DNA from: JAADHX01 sp964569385
Lineage (GTDB): Bacteria > Actinomycetota > Acidimicrobiia > Acidimicrobiales > Poriferisodalaceae
DNA length: 5,668 nucleotides
Direction of reading: 5' to 3'
Assembly (NCBI GenBank): GCA_964569385.1
Contig: CAZMUM010000079.1
Location: 1-5,668 of the forward strand
How positions within the stretch are numbered: the stretch's first letter is position 1; every line of letters begins with the position of its first letter. This document shows positions 5,484-5,668 of the stretch, in pieces. Made by a program: the position numbers and the translations under genes. The notes beneath the pieces were generated by a model. The model made no database searches, was not told the origin of the DNA, and saw only the letters and a list, made by a program, of their open reading frames with translations.

Positions 5484-5668
5484 CTAACTGAAGATCTCCC
5501 ATGTGAAACCATTCCCCAGATCAAGGACTCCTGTCATTCCCGACTCGGAGATCGTGAGCGAAAGTGTGCTGGTTACCTCGTGATCCGCAGCGTCGATGTC
5601 CCCCGCCGGGCAGGTCCCGTCAGCTTGTGAGCTAACGAGCTCGACGGTGCCAGTCCACGTCTCGCCAT
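5484..5668 (-). CDS. C-terminal end of an unrecognised protein (5' end beyond the window)
   Basis: An open minus-strand frame enters from the right edge and ends at TAG (5486-5484), giving 60 complete residues. The sequence starts GETWTGTVELVSS and ends GVLDLGNGFTWEIFS. It is balanced, with alternating polar and hydrophobic residues typical of beta strands and one Cys, unlike the Arg/Ser-rich shadow frames nearby. Third codon positions are mostly G or C. The look is that of the C-terminal beta domain of an exported or lipoprotein-like actinobacterial protein, but the signal peptide, if any, lies outside the window and I do not recognise the family. It is convergent with the acyl-CoA dehydrogenase remnant at 5167. 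Confidence 0.5.
   Translation of the reverse strand, partial: GETWTGTVELVSSQADGTCPAGDIDAADHEVTSTLSLTISESGMTGVLDLGNGFTWEIFS

Noticed and set aside
5133..5502. Three overlapping minus-strand open frames of 82-100 codons right of the right remnant
   Set aside because: They are rich in Arg, Pro and Ser in several frames at once, show no motif, and overlap each other; this looks like GC-rich non-coding sequence.

Overview
The window reads as GC-rich actinobacterial DNA, most likely Mycobacteriales (Rhodococcus, Gordonia, Nocardia or Mycobacterium type). This rests on codon usage and on the C-terminal tail of a typical actinobacterial acyl-CoA dehydrogenase; the genus cannot be fixed from the sequence. 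Every substantial gene is on the minus strand.

Layout, left to right: (1) positions 1-2865 hold a two-gene minus-strand operon. The upstream gene (2865 to 1657) encodes a 402-residue STAND/archaeal-type P-loop ATPase. It overlaps by ATGA a second gene (1660 to beyond the left edge) that encodes a second P-loop ATPase with a winged helix, and the edge cuts it just as a kinesin-light-chain-type TPR signature (ERILGPDHPD) begins. (2) 2866-3158 is the operon's upstream region, with an AT-rich patch carrying three CTGTA half-sites exactly 24 bp apart. (3) 3159-3237 is a plus-strand remnant holding only the last 24 codons and stop of an acyl-CoA dehydrogenase gene. (4) 3524-4774 is a minus-strand AAA_14/DUF4143 ATPase with PD-(D/E)XK-like residues at its C-terminus. 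(5) 5089-5167 is a second plus-strand remnant of the same acyl-CoA dehydrogenase 3' end. (6) 5484-5668 is probably the C-terminus of an unrecognised minus-strand protein entering from the right edge.

The main discovery is the pair of remnants. They are direct repeats 1,930 bp apart, share a perfect 37-bp core, then differ at 8 of the next 42 bases, 7 of them synonymous. This is what is expected where integrative elements have repeatedly used the 3' end of an acyl-CoA dehydrogenase gene as attachment site, each bringing its own synonymous replacement tail. On this reading the DUF4143 ATPase sits alone in a ~1.9-kb att-flanked cassette without an integrase, the ATPase operon belongs to a neighbouring element to the left, and the DNA right of 5167 is likely the original chromosome. 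The intact acyl-CoA dehydrogenase gene and any recombinase should lie beyond the left edge.

The two-ATPase operon and the DUF4143 ATPase are both of kinds often found in bacterial conflict or defence islands, so the window looks like a small accretion of candidate defence modules at one attachment site. Their functions are inferred from domain architecture and context only.
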